Below are positions 17,001 through 25,569 of a stretch of DNA of 33,307 nt, piece by piece. Within the stretch, counting starts at the first letter, position 1. Every line of letters begins with the position of its first letter. The stretch covers positions 1-33,307 of the forward strand of contig JAQBYD010000045.1 in NCBI GenBank assembly GCA_027623315.1, given 5' to 3'. This stretch comes from Verrucomicrobiota bacterium. GTDB taxonomy: Bacteria; Verrucomicrobiota; Kiritimatiellia; CAJWTS01. A program made the translations under genes and the position numbers. A model generated the notes under the pieces. It had not been told where the DNA came from, ran no database searches, and saw nothing but the letters and a program-made list of their open reading frames with translations.

Positions 17001-20000
17001 GGACACGCAAGGCGGCTACGATCTGAGGATTCTGCGCGACGCCGTCTTCGAGGACGAGACCTTCGTGGGGGTGTCAAACGACACCCTCATCACGGCGCAG
17101 AACCTGGACAACGTGTTCACAGCCGGGGCGACCTCGGAAGCGGTCGTCGTGGGGTTTGCGGGTTTTCCGGGATTTGATCCGACGACATCGATCTTCGCCG
17201 AGGACTTCGAATCGGGGCCCGGAGGGTTTGTGATCGATAACGGGTTCGGATCCGGCAACGGCATGTGGCACCACACGGGTGGGCGCAGCCAGGATGGCCT
17301 GCCGGGTCACTCGGTGACCGGCGCGATGTACTTCGGGCAGAATGAGGACACGTCCGGCAACGGAGATTACAACTCCGGAATCTCCGTCGCTGGCGCCGTG
17401 AGCACGCCGCCGCTGATCGTGCCTCTTCTCGACAGCGTGTCGATCTCCTTCAACACGTTGCTGGAGACGGAGATTTTCGCCGAATGGGATCGTGCGATCG
17501 TGGACGTCTCGTCGGGAGGAACACCCGTGTCCGTACTCGACAACTTTGGCGGAGGGCTTCCGCGTGACACCGACGGGAAATGGGCGTCGCACACTGTCGA
17601 TCTCACCGATTTCGCAGGGGAAACGGTCGTCGTACGATTCACGTTTGACACAATTGACGACATCCTGAACGACTTCGAGGGGTGGTACGTCGACGACATC
17701 GCCATCGAAGGAGCATCGTTGACGGCCTCCGAAAGAGATCTCTACCGCTTCATGATTCCATCGAACCAGACCGCGTCTGTCGTGGTCGAAGGGCACGATG
17801 CCGGCCCGCTCAGACTGGATCTGCTGGACACGAACGACCAACCCATCGCCACCGGGGTCAAGATCTCCCCCAGCGTGCGCGCGATAGAAAATATCGCCGG
17901 TAGCGGGGTCTTCTTCGCAGCAGTCGCCGGCGGCGACATAGAGTACTGTTTGCGCGTCACCCTCGCGCCGCCCGCATCCAATCCGCCCCCATTTCTTGTT
18001 CTCGGGAGCGTTCCCGACTCGGGCACTGAACTCGCCGGCGCCCCTCTCGCCGTTAGCCTGGACTTCAGCGAGGCGGTACGCCTTTCATCGGTTCAGTCGA
18101 ATGATCTCACGATCAACGGTGTGTCCGCTACGGCTGTCGCCGTCGGTGATGGTGATACCCTCTCGTTCGACCTGCCCGCCCTGGCGGAAGGGACCCAGAC
18201 GGTTGCCGTCTCGACCGGCGCGCTCACATCCGTGTCCGGGCAACTCGTCGAGGCGTTCACGGCGCAGTTTATTCTCGATGAAACGCCGCCGCGCGTAGCG
18301 TCGAACTCCATCGCGTACGGCGCCGTGGTGGACGGTTATAGCTTTATCGTAACCACCCGGTTCAGTGAGGTGATGTCGGCGGGTCATGCCGGGTTCGACG
18401 ACTTCGCGTTGATGCAAGTCGGATCGTCCAACATCCTTTTCCCCAACAATTTCGATTGGAAAGCCGGCAATACCGAGTTCACGACGCACTACACGTTGAT
18501 TCCTGACGGGGAGTTCGAACTGACCCTCTTCAGTGGGGACCTCAAGTTCGAAGATCGCGTGGGTCACGATCTGGACGGCGAACGGTTGGCCGTACCATTG
18601 CCGGGCGTATGGTCTGGCGACGGACATGCCGGCGGCGATTTCCGACTCCGCTTCTTTGCGGACCAGGTGACGTCCGAATTGCCGACGCCCTTTACGGCGC
18701 GGCCACCACCGGGTAGCCGGGTGTATGAGTCGCAGGCCACGGCGTTCGTCATGCCCGCCGGGGATCTGGACGAATGGGTCTTCGAGGCCGACGCGGATCA
18801 GAGCGTGTCGATCGTGATCGAAGGCGGGTCCAACCTCCAGGCGCGCGCGCGTCTGCTGGGGCCGGCCAGTAACATCATCGCCGATGCAACGGCAGCCTGC
18901 ACGGGATGCCCCGTGATCGTGCAGGGGATGACACTACCGGATGGGGGCACGCATCGCGTGATCGTAGAGGGAGTCAGCGCATCGACCGGAGCGTACACCG
19001 TGCGCGTCGTGTTCAACGCGATTTACGAACTCGAACCCCTGCTGGCGGTGTCCAACAACACGGCCGTCGCCGCACAAAGTGTAGAATCCGCACTGCTGCC
19101 ACTCGCGTATACGCTCGGTGACGCAGGGTCCATCCTCGGGGCGTTGGGATCCGGCGACGGTGAAGACTGGTATGGTCTCGCGATCGCGAGTAACCAGTCC
19201 CTCAGCCTGGTCCTTTCCGCGACGGGCACGGTGTCGCTCCAGCTCTATGATGTGACGGGCACCACGCTGTTGGCCGGCGGGGTGGCGGGGAGTAACGCAG
19301 CCCTGGTTGTGAGCGGCTTCGTCTCCAGCGTGGAGACGGATTTGCGGGTGCGCGTGTCCGGCACGAGTGAATTCTACACGCTCGTGATGGCACGCGGCGC
19401 GGCCTTTGATGTCGAGCCGAACAATGTCCCGGCTTCCGCACAGGATCTCGTCCTGGTTCACGCCACCTTCGGACAGCTCGGACCGGGGAGTAATGATGTC
19501 GACATCTTTACCTTCATCGCGAGCGACGGCGATGAGATCGTCCTGGAGACAACGACCCCGGGCGGCGGCCCGGTGGAGACGCGAAACCTGTTGGACCCGC
19601 TCCTGGTGCTGCACGCCCCGGACGGACAGCTTGTCGCGCAGGACGACAACACGGCCGCGGACAAGAAGAACGCGTTGCTCGCGCACGTGGCGATCACGAC
19701 CGGCGTTTATCGCGTGCATGTGACGGGAGTGTCTGGCTCGACCGGCGACTATGTGCTCCGTCTGAATGCGCCGCCGCCCGTGCATCTCGCCGTCGTTAAC
19801 CTCTACGGTGACGCAAGCCCGCCCGAAGGGCGTCACAACGTGGCCGTGGGTGCCACGCACAACCTGAGTGTCACCAACACGCCCGTGTTCCTGGCTGGCG
19901 GGACGGGCCTGGTGGCCTGCGTAGGCTGGGTCGGCAGCGGGGACGTTCCCGGGACCGGATTAGGCACGGAGACAGGATCGCTCTTATTCTCGAACGACTC

Positions 20001-20946
20001 GACGATTGCGTGGCAATGGCAACCGGTCCAGCCGGGATACTTCCAGGATTTTGACGACTGGAATATGCCGAATTCAGATACGGCATCCACGAATCAGCAA
20101 TGGAGGATCCATGACGGGCACGTCTGGTCGTTCTTCGGGCGACACTCTGCGTCGAACGCCGCTTGGCTCTATAACGCGCAGGGATTTCTGCCGGACTCAC
20201 ACATTACGTCGCCGGTATTCTCGAATGGATTTCACGCGTTGATCTTCAGGGTTCGCAATCGGAACCTCGTTCAACTTCCGCTCGACATACTTCTGTCCAC
20301 CACCGGCGCCGCCTGGCAGGGCGAAGCATCCATCATCTCCAGCTCGCAAACCGTGTGGGTCGAGAAGGTGCTGACCGTCGATATCGGCCTCTCGACACAG
20401 ATTCGTTTCGATAAGCCGCACGGTGGCATCGCGAACACACAAATCGGACTCGACGATATCCTCGTGGTGAAGCCATTTACGCCCGTGTCTCCCGATCGCG
20501 ACGGTGACGACCTGCCGGATGCGTGGGAGATTTTGCATGCGCTCAATCATCTCGATGACGGGAGTGGGGACCCGCTCAACGGTTCGACGGGCGACGGGGA
20601 TGGGGACGGGGCGGACAATGCACATGAACTTGATGCCGGTACCGATCCGAACGACAGGCTGTCGGTGTTCGCCGTGAACGCGATTGCGGTGCCCTTGGCC
20701 GGCGGCGGAGTCGAACTCAGCGCTTTCACGCAGCCCGCGCGTGTCTATGCGATCGAGTATACGGACGACGCGCTCGATTCGTTGCCTGCCTGGCACCGCT
20801 TCACGAATCTCAGCAACGGCGTCGGCACCTGGATCGAGACCAACGCGGCACCTGCCGTCTACACGTTTCACGATGACTTCACCAGTTCCACGAGCGGCTC
20901 CAGCCCCGCCGCCGGGCGGCGCTGCTATCGCATTCGCGTGGAATAG
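14032..20946 (+). CDS. Giant secreted M36 (fungalysin-type) metalloprotease with many accessory domains
   Basis: The 2304-residue protein starts at GTG after AGGTGG and has an N-terminal hydrophobic signal segment (about 8-25). An FTP-like propeptide (about 130-210) precedes the M36 catalytic domain (about 270-680). That domain has zinc motif H481-E482-Y-G-H485 and third ligand E511 in MGEGWSDWWG, so the protease should be active. Downstream lie SbsA/Big_5 Ig-like domains (about 688-885 and 1320-1510) and a MAM/immune-inhibitor-A-like jelly roll (about 1055-1225). PPC-like beta domains follow near 890-1000, 1225-1310, 1555-1660, 1665-1790 and 1791-1900. A second jelly-roll-like region (about 2003-2145), a thrombospondin-type-3-like Asp-rich repeat (about 2152-2210, DRDGDDLPDAWEIL) and a C-terminal beta domain complete it. 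It probably digests extracellular protein. Domain edges are estimates. Confidence 0.9.
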   Translation: MKHRDSISVTLVIVSIALVAALAIRNVSKPGVPSDAGTGTAGHVRMERRGPGQTNRNARLSLHGQHAVRHARATNMSGRVQQSHTVLLARKDGGFGYLTEPSPQDPQAIAVGVLTEPGSLLTPWAIPPDEIVLKSRYRSSHNGLTHLHFRQHLDGIELARGDIHLNIDAEGRVLNLASRAIPALRARAPLPAAGLSALQAAERLAVALRLELREPLSVLSSSPGAARQTLLSDGGIFRRPVPAKLEYMLDHDAVVHLVWNLQAEPPGGHHYWNAHIDAVDGALRAKENWVVSESYTVYPGPLIDPFDGPAAAVAEPYLESPSAASPFGWHETNGVGGAEFTITRGNNAHAYEDSSDLNASTGNEPDGGDNLVFDFTADTNQAPQTYSDASVVNLFYWNNLLHDIHYEYGFDEPAGNFQANNYGAGGAAGDPVRAEAQDAGGFNNANMLTLPDGESPRMQMFLGNNTTPFRDGSLDNLVVIHEYGHGVSTRLTGGPAAAGCLTATQSGGMGEGWSDWWGLVLTAKPGDTAGLARPVGNWLFGEAPSGNGIRSHPYTTNMTLNPLTYEDIATATQPHGIGTVWCSMLWDVYWILVDQFGFDSDFYKGTGGNHIAMQLIMDGLKLQPCNPTFVEARDAVLLADEVTYGGAHLDLLWAAFARRGLGDGADDGGDADSVVVSDGFGVPLLPFRVVGSLPASAEFVAAGPTSVVVTLSDPVDAASLGPADLVLAGAVSSGVVLTASNQATFSFVSSPVTNQGRHEAVMASNAVMRLSDGAPLQEWVGAFRFDETVLGVTNTVPGTNTIISLPITNIRLVFNEAVASSSVVAAALLPSIGIATGAMVMASNEVAYSLSQVDREGPMWIHLPQDTITDIHGNAGVAFIGRWELDFGIVPYPRVFATLGGALAAQDSELRGSIGTSNDIDVLLVALASNQLISVSLQPSSNLVAALELLDPGQSSVATTAVAAAGTALVLQGIRALATGDYALRISSHGDTQGGYDLRILRDAVFEDETFVGVSNDTLITAQNLDNVFTAGATSEAVVVGFAGFPGFDPTTSIFAEDFESGPGGFVIDNGFGSGNGMWHHTGGRSQDGLPGHSVTGAMYFGQNEDTSGNGDYNSGISVAGAVSTPPLIVPLLDSVSISFNTLLETEIFAEWDRAIVDVSSGGTPVSVLDNFGGGLPRDTDGKWASHTVDLTDFAGETVVVRFTFDTIDDILNDFEGWYVDDIAIEGASLTASERDLYRFMIPSNQTASVVVEGHDAGPLRLDLLDTNDQPIATGVKISPSVRAIENIAGSGVFFAAVAGGDIEYCLRVTLAPPASNPPPFLVLGSVPDSGTELAGAPLAVSLDFSEAVRLSSVQSNDLTINGVSATAVAVGDGDTLSFDLPALAEGTQTVAVSTGALTSVSGQLVEAFTAQFILDETPPRVASNSIAYGAVVDGYSFIVTTRFSEVMSAGHAGFDDFALMQVGSSNILFPNNFDWKAGNTEFTTHYTLIPDGEFELTLFSGDLKFEDRVGHDLDGERLAVPLPGVWSGDGHAGGDFRLRFFADQVTSELPTPFTARPPPGSRVYESQATAFVMPAGDLDEWVFEADADQSVSIVIEGGSNLQARARLLGPASNIIADATAACTGCPVIVQGMTLPDGGTHRVIVEGVSASTGAYTVRVVFNAIYELEPLLAVSNNTAVAAQSVESALLPLAYTLGDAGSILGALGSGDGEDWYGLAIASNQSLSLVLSATGTVSLQLYDVTGTTLLAGGVAGSNAALVVSGFVSSVETDLRVRVSGTSEFYTLVMARGAAFDVEPNNVPASAQDLVLVHATFGQLGPGSNDVDIFTFIASDGDEIVLETTTPGGGPVETRNLLDPLLVLHAPDGQLVAQDDNTAADKKNALLAHVAITTGVYRVHVTGVSGSTGDYVLRLNAPPPVHLAVVNLYGDASPPEGRHNVAVGATHNLSVTNTPVFLAGGTGLVACVGWVGSGDVPGTGLGTETGSLLFSNDSTIAWQWQPVQPGYFQDFDDWNMPNSDTASTNQQWRIHDGHVWSFFGRHSASNAAWLYNAQGFLPDSHITSPVFSNGFHALIFRVRNRNLVQLPLDILLSTTGAAWQGEASIISSSQTVWVEKVLTVDIGLSTQIRFDKPHGGIANTQIGLDDILVVKPFTPVSPDRDGDDLPDAWEILHALNHLDDGSGDPLNGSTGDGDGDGADNAHELDAGTDPNDRLSVFAVNAIAVPLAGGGVELSAFTQPARVYAIEYTDDALDSLPAWHRFTNLSNGVGTWIETNAAPAVYTFHDDFTSSTSGSSPAAGRRCYRIRVE

Positions 20947-20953
20947 AGGACCC

Positions 20954-20971
20954 ATCTGATGCCAATCAGAT
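20954..20971. other. 7-bp inverted repeat just upstream of a promoter-like sequence
   Basis: ATCTGAT and ATCAGAT pair perfectly around a GCCA loop, 8 nt after the protease stop codon and 4 nt before a -35-like box. No T-tract follows, so an operator is as likely as a weak terminator. Confidence 0.35.
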
Positions 20972-20974
20972 CTC

Positions 20975-21004
20975 TTGACTCCGACCCCGGCGTTCGGTGA
21001 TACT
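20975..21004 (+). promoter_or_regulatory. Candidate promoter for the small membrane protein
   Basis: TTGACT (20975-20980) and GATACT (20999-21004) are 18 nt apart. Transcription would start near 21011, leaving only a few nucleotides before the ATG at 21018. That supports this start and a leaderless or near-leaderless message. Confidence 0.42.
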
Positions 21005-21017
21005 CCGCCCCTTAATT

Positions 21018-21407
21018 ATGGATATGAATGGAATCTTGATCCTGGTGCACATCCTGTGCATGGCGGGCGTGTTCGGCGGGCTGCTCGCGAGTCTTGCTGC
21101 CGGTGCCGGCGCAAGCGGTGACGCCGCCGCGACGGGCCGCGCGGCGATGCGGCCGCTCAACATACTTCTGATCGTCGGCTTTCTCGCCGGCATGGGGCTT
21201 TACGTGCAGCAGACGTCGGGTGGCGAGGCGAAGGCATCGTTGCATGCGATCGTCGGAATTAAGATGCTGATCCTGGTTGCCGTCGGCGCCTTCATGGGAA
21301 TAGCCGGCGCCGCGTTCAAGAAGGAGAACGTGCCGCGCGGGCGTCTCCTCCAGGTTGTTGCCGCCGCGTTATGCGTGGTCGCCGCCGCGCTGGGCGTCTC
21401 GATTTAG
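21018..21407 (+). CDS. Small four-helix membrane protein of unknown function
   Basis: The 129-residue product has four predicted membrane helices: NGILILVHILCMAGVFGGLL, MRPLNILLIVGFLAGMGLYV, GIKMLILVAVGAFMGIAG and VVAAALCVVAAALGVSI. An upstream in-frame GTG at 20997 is rejected because it would fall inside the candidate promoter. A second ATG two codons on (21024) is an equally possible start. No catalytic motif is visible, and the family is not recognised. A conserved-looking His in helix 1 (LVHILCMAG) recalls DUF2269/CopD-like helical bundles, but this is weak. Confidence 0.6.
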   Translation: MDMNGILILVHILCMAGVFGGLLASLAAGAGASGDAAATGRAAMRPLNILLIVGFLAGMGLYVQQTSGGEAKASLHAIVGIKMLILVAVGAFMGIAGAAFKKENVPRGRLLQVVAAALCVVAAALGVSI

Positions 21408-21476
21408 GCGTGGCTGGATCGCTGCAGGCGGGGTGAGGGCCTTGTATGTCCAATACCTTGAATCAACTTGAGATAA

Positions 21477-21557
21477 GTGATCCGATTCTGGAAAGGCTAT
21501 GACGAGCCGGGCGACAATGTGTGGCTGCGCGACTGCAAGGCCAATCGGGAAGAGTGA
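21477..21557 (+). pseudogene. Short protein-like fragment before xylF
   Basis: A 26-codon frame reads as a plausible C-terminus, with FWKGYDEPGDNVWLRDCKAN before a TGA. A stop codon lies directly upstream in the same frame, so it is not part of a longer intact gene. Its composition (Trp, Tyr and Asp in a compact pattern) is unlike random sequence here. It may be the remnant 3' end of a lost gene next to the sugar transporter, or chance. Confidence 0.3.
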
Positions 21558-21574
21558 GCGGCTGAAAGGAGATC

Positions 21575-22750
21575 ATGAAGGTAACAGCAAAGACTCTCGG
21601 GGCCTGTCTTGCAGGAATCATCGTGACCGGGGTGGCGTTATCTCTCGCCGGATGCGGCGGCAAGAAATCGGCGGCGGAAGCTCCGGCCGAAGCCGCTGCC
21701 ACGGCAGCAGACCCGATTCTTATCGGTCTCCTGCTTGAAACGTATGACGTGGCACGCTGGGCGCGCGACGAGCAGTACCTTTCCGAGGCGGCCAGGGCGT
21801 CGGGGGCCGAGGTGGTCAGAGCCGTGGCCAATGGGGACCAGGACAAGCAGAACCAGCAGGCCGACACCTTTCTCACGAAGGGCGCGGACGTGCTGGTGGT
21901 CGTACCCAAGAACCTGAAGACGGCCGCGCGTATCGTGAAGAGCGCGCACGAGAAGAGCGTACCCGTGCTGGCGTACGACCGGCTGATCCGCAACTGCGAC
22001 CTGGACATGTACATCACCTTCGACAACGAGCAGGTGGGGTACCTGCAGGCCAAGGGCGTGCTGGAAAAGGTCCCGCAAGGCAATTTCATCCTGTTGGGCG
22101 GCGCGGCGTCGGACAACAACGCGGCGTTGCTGCGCAAGGGTCAGCTCAAGGCCATCGCAGAACACGAGGCCGCCACGGGGAACAAGATCAATGTGCTCGA
22201 CGATCCATTCCTGGACAACTGGGACAAGGAAGAGGCGCGCCGCAAGATCAGCAACATGCTCACCCGCTTCAAGGCCGAGGACAAGAATGTGGATGCCATC
22301 GTGGCGTCGAATGATGGCACGGCCGGCGGCGCGATCGCGGCGCTGAAGGCTGAAGGACTGGACGGCAAGGTTGCGGTTTCGGGGCAGGACGCGGAGCTCG
22401 GCGCGTGTCAACGCGTCGTCGAGGGCACGCAGACGGTGACCGTGTACAAGCCCGTGCGTCTCCTTGCGGGCGCGGCCGGCGAGATCGCGGTGCGGCTCGC
22501 GAAGGGCGAGACCCCCGAATCGATTGCCGAGGCCCTGGGCTATGCCCTGCAGCATCTCAACAACGGCACGAAGGATGTCCCCTCGATTTACCTGGAGCCG
22601 GTCTTTGTGACGAAAGAGAACATGCGCGAGACGGTCGTCAAGGACGGCTGGCATCCCGAGGAGAAGATCTACGCGAACCTGCCTGCCCAGTCCGGAGGTG
22701 CCGTCGAAGCTGGCGTGCCGAAGGTGGGGCGGGCGGGCGCAGGCGAATGA
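21575..22750 (+). CDS. xylF: XylF-type periplasmic sugar-binding lipoprotein
   Basis: The 391-residue protein is preceded by a strong Shine-Dalgarno sequence (AAAGGAG) and begins with a lipoprotein signal ending in the lipobox LAGC (C27). A charged/Ala-rich linker then leads into the periplasmic-binding fold of the XylF branch. Typical segments are VLVVVPKNLKTAARIVKSAH, VPVLAYDRLIRNCDLDMYIT, IVASNDGTAGGAIAALKAEG and VAVSGQDAELGACQRVVEG. These follow E. coli XylF closely in order and spacing. D-xylose is the family's usual ligand, but related sugars cannot be excluded because no xylA or xylB gene is nearby. Its TGA overlaps the next ATG by 4 nt. Confidence 0.87.
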   Translation: MKVTAKTLGACLAGIIVTGVALSLAGCGGKKSAAEAPAEAAATAADPILIGLLLETYDVARWARDEQYLSEAARASGAEVVRAVANGDQDKQNQQADTFLTKGADVLVVVPKNLKTAARIVKSAHEKSVPVLAYDRLIRNCDLDMYITFDNEQVGYLQAKGVLEKVPQGNFILLGGAASDNNAALLRKGQLKAIAEHEAATGNKINVLDDPFLDNWDKEEARRKISNMLTRFKAEDKNVDAIVASNDGTAGGAIAALKAEGLDGKVAVSGQDAELGACQRVVEGTQTVTVYKPVRLLAGAAGEIAVRLAKGETPESIAEALGYALQHLNNGTKDVPSIYLEPVFVTKENMRETVVKDGWHPEEKIYANLPAQSGGAVEAGVPKVGRAGAGE

Positions 22751-24270
22751 CCGGGCCCGCCGCTGAGGCGCCGCTTCTCGAAGCACGTGAGATCACGAAG
22801 GATTTTCCCGGGGTCCGGGCGTTGGACGGAGTCTCCTTCTCCGTTCGTCCAGGCGAGATTCACGCCCTCGTGGGCGAGAACGGGGCAGGCAAGTCGACCC
22901 TGATCAAGGTTCTTGCCGGCGTCCATCCGCACGGCAGCTACGGCGGAGACGTTCGCATGGACGGAGCATCCGTTCGGTTTCGTACCGTGCGCGATGCCGA
23001 GACCTCGGGCATCGCCGTGATCTACCAGGAACTCGCCCTCGTCAAACACATGACCGTTGCCGAGAACATTCTGCTCGGTGACGAGCCTCGTCACCTTGGT
23101 ATGGTCGACCACGATGCGATGGTTGGCGAAGCCGAAGCCTTGATGCAGCAGCTTGGCGTGCAGATGGACGTTCGGAGCGAGGTGATCCATCTCGGTGTCG
23201 GCATGCAGCAGTTGGTTGAGATCGCGAAGGCGATTCGCAAGCAAGGGCGTGTGTTGGTGCTCGACGAGCCGACGGCCGCGCTGGCCGAACACGAGGTCGC
23301 GACCCTCATCGGAATCGCCCGCCGCTTGCGCGAGCAGGGAGTCGGCATGGTCTACATCTCGCACAAGCTCGACGAAGTCTTCGAGATTGCCGACCGAATC
23401 ACGGTTCTGCGTGACGGTCAGACCGCGGGCAGCGACCTCACAGCCAACTGGACACGGGAGCGCGTGGTCACGGCGATGGTGGGACGCGAAATGAACGACA
23501 TGTTTCCCAGGGTAGAACATCAGCGCGGTGACGTGGCTCTCGAGGTGCAGGGGCTGTCGCTGGAGGATCCAGAGGTGCCGGGCCGCCTGCTCGTGGACGA
23601 CGTGTCCTTCAAGGTGCATTGTGGCGAGATTCTCGGAATCGCCGGGCTCGTGGGTTCTGGTCGCACCGAACTGGTCTCGGCGATATTCGGTTGCACGCGC
23701 GGCCCGCGCCGCGGAAAAATCTTCGTGGACGGGCGAGAGACCACGATCCGCAGTCCCGCTGACGGCATCCGGGCCGGTATGGCGTTCGTGCCCGAAGATC
23801 GCAAGCAGCACGGACTGGGGCTGATCTTCTCCGTGCTTGAGAATCTCACACTGGTGCACCTCGGCGAGTTTTGCCGGTTCGGCGTGATCGATTCCCAGCG
23901 CGAGTTTGTCGAGGCGCGTGAGACGGCGGAATCCCTGAAGGTCAAGACCGCATCGCTCGACGTAGCGGTGAATACATTGTCCGGCGGGAATCAGCAGAAG
24001 GTTGTCCTGGGCAAGTGGCTGATGCGCCCGCCGCGCATCCTGTTCCTGGACGAACCCACGCGCGGCATTGATGTGGGTGCCAAGGCCGAGATTCATCGAC
24101 TGATCGGCGAACTGACTGCACGCGGAATGGCGGTGGTCATGGTATCCAGCGAGCTGCCCGAGATCCTGGGCGTGGCCGACCGAATCCTGGTGCTGCGCGA
24201 GGGGCGCGTTGCGGGGAGCCGCGATCGCGACGTAGCGACGCCGGACAACATCATGGAGATGGCGACGTGA
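22747..24270 (+). CDS. xylG: XylG-type sugar ABC transporter ATPase (two ABC domains)
   Basis: The 507-residue ATPase has two fused ABC cassettes. The first has Walker A GENGAGKST (43-51), Q-loop YQE (93-95) and Walker B VLVLDEPTAAL (about 169-179), with a degenerate signature LGVGMQQLVEIAKA. The second has the usual altered P-loop GLVGSGRTEL, a good signature LSGGNQQKVVLGKWL and Walker B ILFLDEPTRGIDVG. This arrangement is standard for ribose/xylose-class importers. The true start is the ATG overlapping the xylF stop (ATGA). An open frame running further upstream only shadows xylF. Confidence 0.92.
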   Translation: MTGPAAEAPLLEAREITKDFPGVRALDGVSFSVRPGEIHALVGENGAGKSTLIKVLAGVHPHGSYGGDVRMDGASVRFRTVRDAETSGIAVIYQELALVKHMTVAENILLGDEPRHLGMVDHDAMVGEAEALMQQLGVQMDVRSEVIHLGVGMQQLVEIAKAIRKQGRVLVLDEPTAALAEHEVATLIGIARRLREQGVGMVYISHKLDEVFEIADRITVLRDGQTAGSDLTANWTRERVVTAMVGREMNDMFPRVEHQRGDVALEVQGLSLEDPEVPGRLLVDDVSFKVHCGEILGIAGLVGSGRTELVSAIFGCTRGPRRGKIFVDGRETTIRSPADGIRAGMAFVPEDRKQHGLGLIFSVLENLTLVHLGEFCRFGVIDSQREFVEARETAESLKVKTASLDVAVNTLSGGNQQKVVLGKWLMRPPRILFLDEPTRGIDVGAKAEIHRLIGELTARGMAVVMVSSELPEILGVADRILVLREGRVAGSRDRDVATPDNIMEMAT

Positions 24271-25481
24271 GCGCATCTGAGGGTGGAAGCCGGAATCGTG
24301 CCGCGACCGGACCCGGGCTCGATCTTCGCTTGCTGTCGATGGTCTTCATCCTTGTGGCGATGTGGATCTTCTTCCGTGTGCAGGTCGGTGATTTCTACTT
24401 CAGTGGCGAGAGCATTGCCAAGCTGAGTCGGGACATGGCGACCTGGACAATCCTCGCGGCGGGGATGACGCTCGTGATCGTCTCCGGCCACATCGATCTC
24501 TCCGTGGGTTCGCTGATGGCTCTCGTCGTGGCCTGCTGTGCTCTCATGATCGACCCGGAAGACGGGCTTGGCTGGAGTGCGGGCGTGGCGGTTCCCCTTG
24601 CGCTCGGCGTGGGGCTGACGCTCGGGCTCTGGCAGGGCGCTCTCGTCGCGCATTTCAGAATCCCCGCTTTCATCGTGACACTCTCCGGGCTGTTTATTTT
24701 TCGAGGGCTGACGCAGCGCGTTAGCGCGAGGGATCCGCGAGTCCCGGACGAAAGTTGGGTTACGGGCCTCGGGTTCAACTACCTGTCGCCGACGGTCGGT
24801 TACGTGCTTGCCGGGGGCGTTTGCCTCGCGATCGCCGGCGCTGTCGGTTTCGCGCGCGCGCGCCGAAGGCGCCTGGGATTGGCTGCCGGGGGCGTCTTGG
24901 TCAGCGTGCTGACGATCGCCGTGCCTTGCGTCCTGATCTTTGGCTTCGTATGGAAGGTGAACCAGTACCGCGGTGTTCCGGCGCAGACCGTGACGATGGC
25001 GATCGTGATGGGCGTGATGTATTTCCTCTCGCGTAAGACCCGTTTCGGCCGGCATGTCTTTGCCATCGGGGGCAATGCAGAAGCCGCGCGTCTTTCGGGG
25101 GTGAGCGTTGAGCGCAATACCATTGCGGTCTTCGGGTTAATGGGGCTCCTCGCCGGCGTCGCGGGTGTCGTCTGGATGGCGCAGAACCAGGGCGCGACTC
25201 AGAAAGCGGGTGAGTGGTACGAGCTCTACGCCATCGCCGCCTGTGTGATCGGCGGCACGAGTCTGATGGGCGGACGTGGGTCGGTCTTCGGAACACTCCT
25301 CGGGGCGTTGGTGATGGCGACCGTCGTCCAGGGCATGGATTACACCGGCCTCGAAAACTGGATTCAGCTCGCCGTGCGCGGCGCGGTGCTGGGCCTCGCC
25401 GTCGGAATTGACGTGGCAGGCAAGGACCCGGCCCCATGGATGTTGCGATTGCGCAGAAGGTTGCAACGCCAACCGACGTAG
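24267..25481 (+). CDS. xylH: XylH-type sugar ABC transporter permease
   Basis: The 404-residue permease starts at GTG, overlapping the xylG stop by 4 nt, with GGAG 8 nt upstream. It has about ten to eleven hydrophobic helices. Family marks include MTLVIVSGHIDLSVGSLMAL, then FIVTLSGLFIFRGLTQRVS, RKTRFGRHVFAIGGNAEAAR and CVIGGTSLMGGRGSVFGTLLG, as in the BPD_transp_2 permeases of xylose/ribose transporters. It forms the membrane channel with XylG and XylF. The three genes make one tightly overlapping operon. No regulator of the XylR type is linked. Confidence 0.9.
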   Translation: MSASEGGSRNRAATGPGLDLRLLSMVFILVAMWIFFRVQVGDFYFSGESIAKLSRDMATWTILAAGMTLVIVSGHIDLSVGSLMALVVACCALMIDPEDGLGWSAGVAVPLALGVGLTLGLWQGALVAHFRIPAFIVTLSGLFIFRGLTQRVSARDPRVPDESWVTGLGFNYLSPTVGYVLAGGVCLAIAGAVGFARARRRRLGLAAGGVLVSVLTIAVPCVLIFGFVWKVNQYRGVPAQTVTMAIVMGVMYFLSRKTRFGRHVFAIGGNAEAARLSGVSVERNTIAVFGLMGLLAGVAGVVWMAQNQGATQKAGEWYELYAIAACVIGGTSLMGGRGSVFGTLLGALVMATVVQGMDYTGLENWIQLAVRGAVLGLAVGIDVAGKDPAPWMLRLRRRLQRQPT

Positions 25482-25506
25482 CGACGAGTCTTTACGAACG
25501 CGGTGA

Positions 25507-25530
25507 AAATCGTGTGAAGCGCTACGATTT
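25507..25530. other. 7-bp inverted repeat after xylH
   Basis: AAATCGT and ACGATTT pair perfectly around a 10-nt spacer, about 25 nt after the xylH stop codon. Two more pairs form if one A is bulged. There is no T-run, so it may slow transcription, stabilise the xyl mRNA end or be an operator. Confidence 0.35.
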
Positions 25531-25569
25531 CAGTGGTCAGGCACGCTCCATACATGTACAGTATTCCAT

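Noticed and set aside
22405..22746. Upstream extension of the xylG reading frame
   Set aside because: Those 114 codons overlap xylF in another frame and encode no ABC sequence. The ATG overlapping the xylF stop is the natural start.
21638..22786. 382-codon open frame opposite xylF
   Set aside because: It has low-complexity Arg/His/Leu-rich sequence and lies antisense to a clear binding-protein gene.
22669..24276. 535-codon open frame on the minus strand opposite xylG
   Set aside because: It lies fully opposite a certain ABC ATPase gene and has no recognisable motif. GC-rich codon bias explains its length.
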